From NCBI GenBank assembly GCA_946481205.1, contig CAMLNB010000218.1, forward strand, positions 1 to 6,073: a stretch of 6,073 bases of DNA, in the 5' to 3' direction. Shown here piece after piece: positions 5,267 to 6,073 of this stretch; within the stretch, counting starts at the first letter, position 1; every line of letters begins with the position of its first letter. A program made the translations under genes and the position numbers. This DNA is from an uncultured Kangiella sp. GTDB lineage: Bacteria; Pseudomonadota; Gammaproteobacteria; Enterobacterales; DSM-103792. Under the pieces are notes generated by a model that was not told where the DNA came from, made no database searches, and was given only the letters and a program-made list of their open reading frames with translations.

Positions 5267-6073
5267 ATGGTCGACCTGTTGAAACCGTATCGCTCTGCCA
5301 GTTATTGGCGTGGCCTCGCGCTGTACATCGCCGTCAATGCAGTATTGGCGTCGGCAGGGCGTTGGCTGGCCTCGGTCGATGGTGGCGTTGCCGCGCTCTG
5401 GCTGCCGGCCGGGCTGGATTTTGCGGTGCTCTGGCAATTTGGTCTGCACTATTGGCCGGGCGCGTTTCTCGGACCGCTGCTGAACAGTTTGTTAAACGGC
5501 CGCGATCTGCTGACCGCCAGCGGCTTTGCCGGCGCGAATCTGCTGTCGTCGATGGCAGCGTATGGGCTGGCGCGCATCCTGCTCGGCCGTGAATCACCGT
5601 TTGCATCGCCGCGTCACGCGGTCTGGTTTGCCTCGCTGATTGCGACACTGCCGTACTTGCTGGCGGCGGCTATCGGTATGGTTGTACTGCAGCTTGCGGC
5701 CATTCCCGTTCTCGATTTGGTCGCCACCTTCCGGGCCTGGTGGCTGTCCGATATCGCCGGCATGCTGATGCTGGCGCCGTTGCTGCTGGCCCTGTTTCAG
5801 CCGGCAAGCCAATCGCCCAAGGGACCGGCGCAGCGCTGGGAGCGCGAGCTGCTGGTCGCCATCACCGTGCTGATTTGCCTGCTGGTGTTTGGTAACCGCG
5901 ACATTTATGAAGGCGACCCGGCGACGGGCTATCTGCTGTTCCCGCCGGTGATGTGGGCCGCGCTACGGATGGGCCCGCGCGAAACCTTCTTCAGCGTGTT
6001 TGCCGTCAATCTCGCCAGTATTGTCGGTTTGACCTATTGGTATCCGGTGGTCAGTGCCGAGCGCAGCTACATC
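5267..6073 (+). CDS. MASE1-domain integral membrane sensor protein, 3' truncated by the window edge
   Basis: The frame runs open for 269 codons from the ATG at 5267 to the last base, with no stop. The visible part is almost all hydrophobic helices. MASE1-like marks are ALWLPAGLDFAVLWQFGLHY (residues 43-62), then WPGAFLGPLLNSLL, and WWLSDIAGMLMLAPLLLAL from residue 158, followed by further membrane segments including TGYLLFPPVMWAALRMGPRE. MASE1 is a multi-helix sensory input domain of the inner membrane, normally fused to a histidine kinase or to GGDEF/EAL cyclic-di-GMP domains. The output part is beyond the window, so the enzyme type is unknown. No good ribosome site is visible. A GTG at 5258 is an alternative start three codons earlier; the ATG is preferred. 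The preceding terminator separates it from psrA-fadE, so it likely has its own promoter in 5171-5266, where I see no convincing hexamers. Confidence 0.8.
   Translation, partial: MVDLLKPYRSASYWRGLALYIAVNAVLASAGRWLASVDGGVAALWLPAGLDFAVLWQFGLHYWPGAFLGPLLNSLLNGRDLLTASGFAGANLLSSMAAYGLARILLGRESPFASPRHAVWFASLIATLPYLLAAAIGMVVLQLAAIPVLDLVATFRAWWLSDIAGMLMLAPLLLALFQPASQSPKGPAQRWERELLVAITVLICLLVFGNRDIYEGDPATGYLLFPPVMWAALRMGPRETFFSVFAVNLASIVGLTYWYPVVSAERSYI

Overview
The window looks like chromosomal DNA from a gammaproteobacterium of fairly high GC content. The main evidence is a full-length FadE-type acyl-CoA dehydrogenase with the long C-terminal extension typical of that group. Beside it is a TetR regulator that reads throughout like PsrA, the fatty-acid sensor known from Pseudomonas and Shewanella. 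The genus cannot be resolved by eye. There is no sign of phage, insertion sequence or CRISPR.

Layout. (1) 3-248, +: the C-terminal three quarters of a small predicted protein tyrosine phosphatase, cut by the window edge. (2) 300-326: a symmetric hairpin with A- and T-tracts, a bidirectional terminator between convergent genes. (3) 351-1115, -: a lysine/alanine/proline-rich histone H1-like protein with three tandem 31-35-residue repeats. Its leader holds a 57-nt palindrome, and a candidate promoter lies just upstream. A second hairpin with a T-tract overlaps its stop codon. (4) About 1248-1566: noncoding, with nothing recognisable. (5) 1567-1890, +: a small glutaredoxin-like (DUF836-type) protein with a CHLC motif. 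(6) 1919-1963: a candidate promoter overlaid by three tandem PsrA-type boxes. (7) 1986-2627, psrA, and 2642-5110, fadE, same strand, 14 nt apart. (8) 5141-5170: a strong UUCG-capped terminator. (9) 5267 to the window end, +: a MASE1 membrane sensor protein whose output domain lies beyond the window.

How it fits together. The core unit is a probable psrA-fadE operon. PsrA would sit on its own promoter and repress both itself and the first oxidative enzyme of fatty acid beta-oxidation. Long-chain acyl ligands would release it. The other genes appear to be separate transcription units: phosphatase, nucleoid-associated protein, thiol protein and sensor. I do not see a clearly new system. The points most worth checking are the triple operator, the local psrA-fadE feedback design, and the large palindrome at the predicted 5' end of the histone-like transcript.
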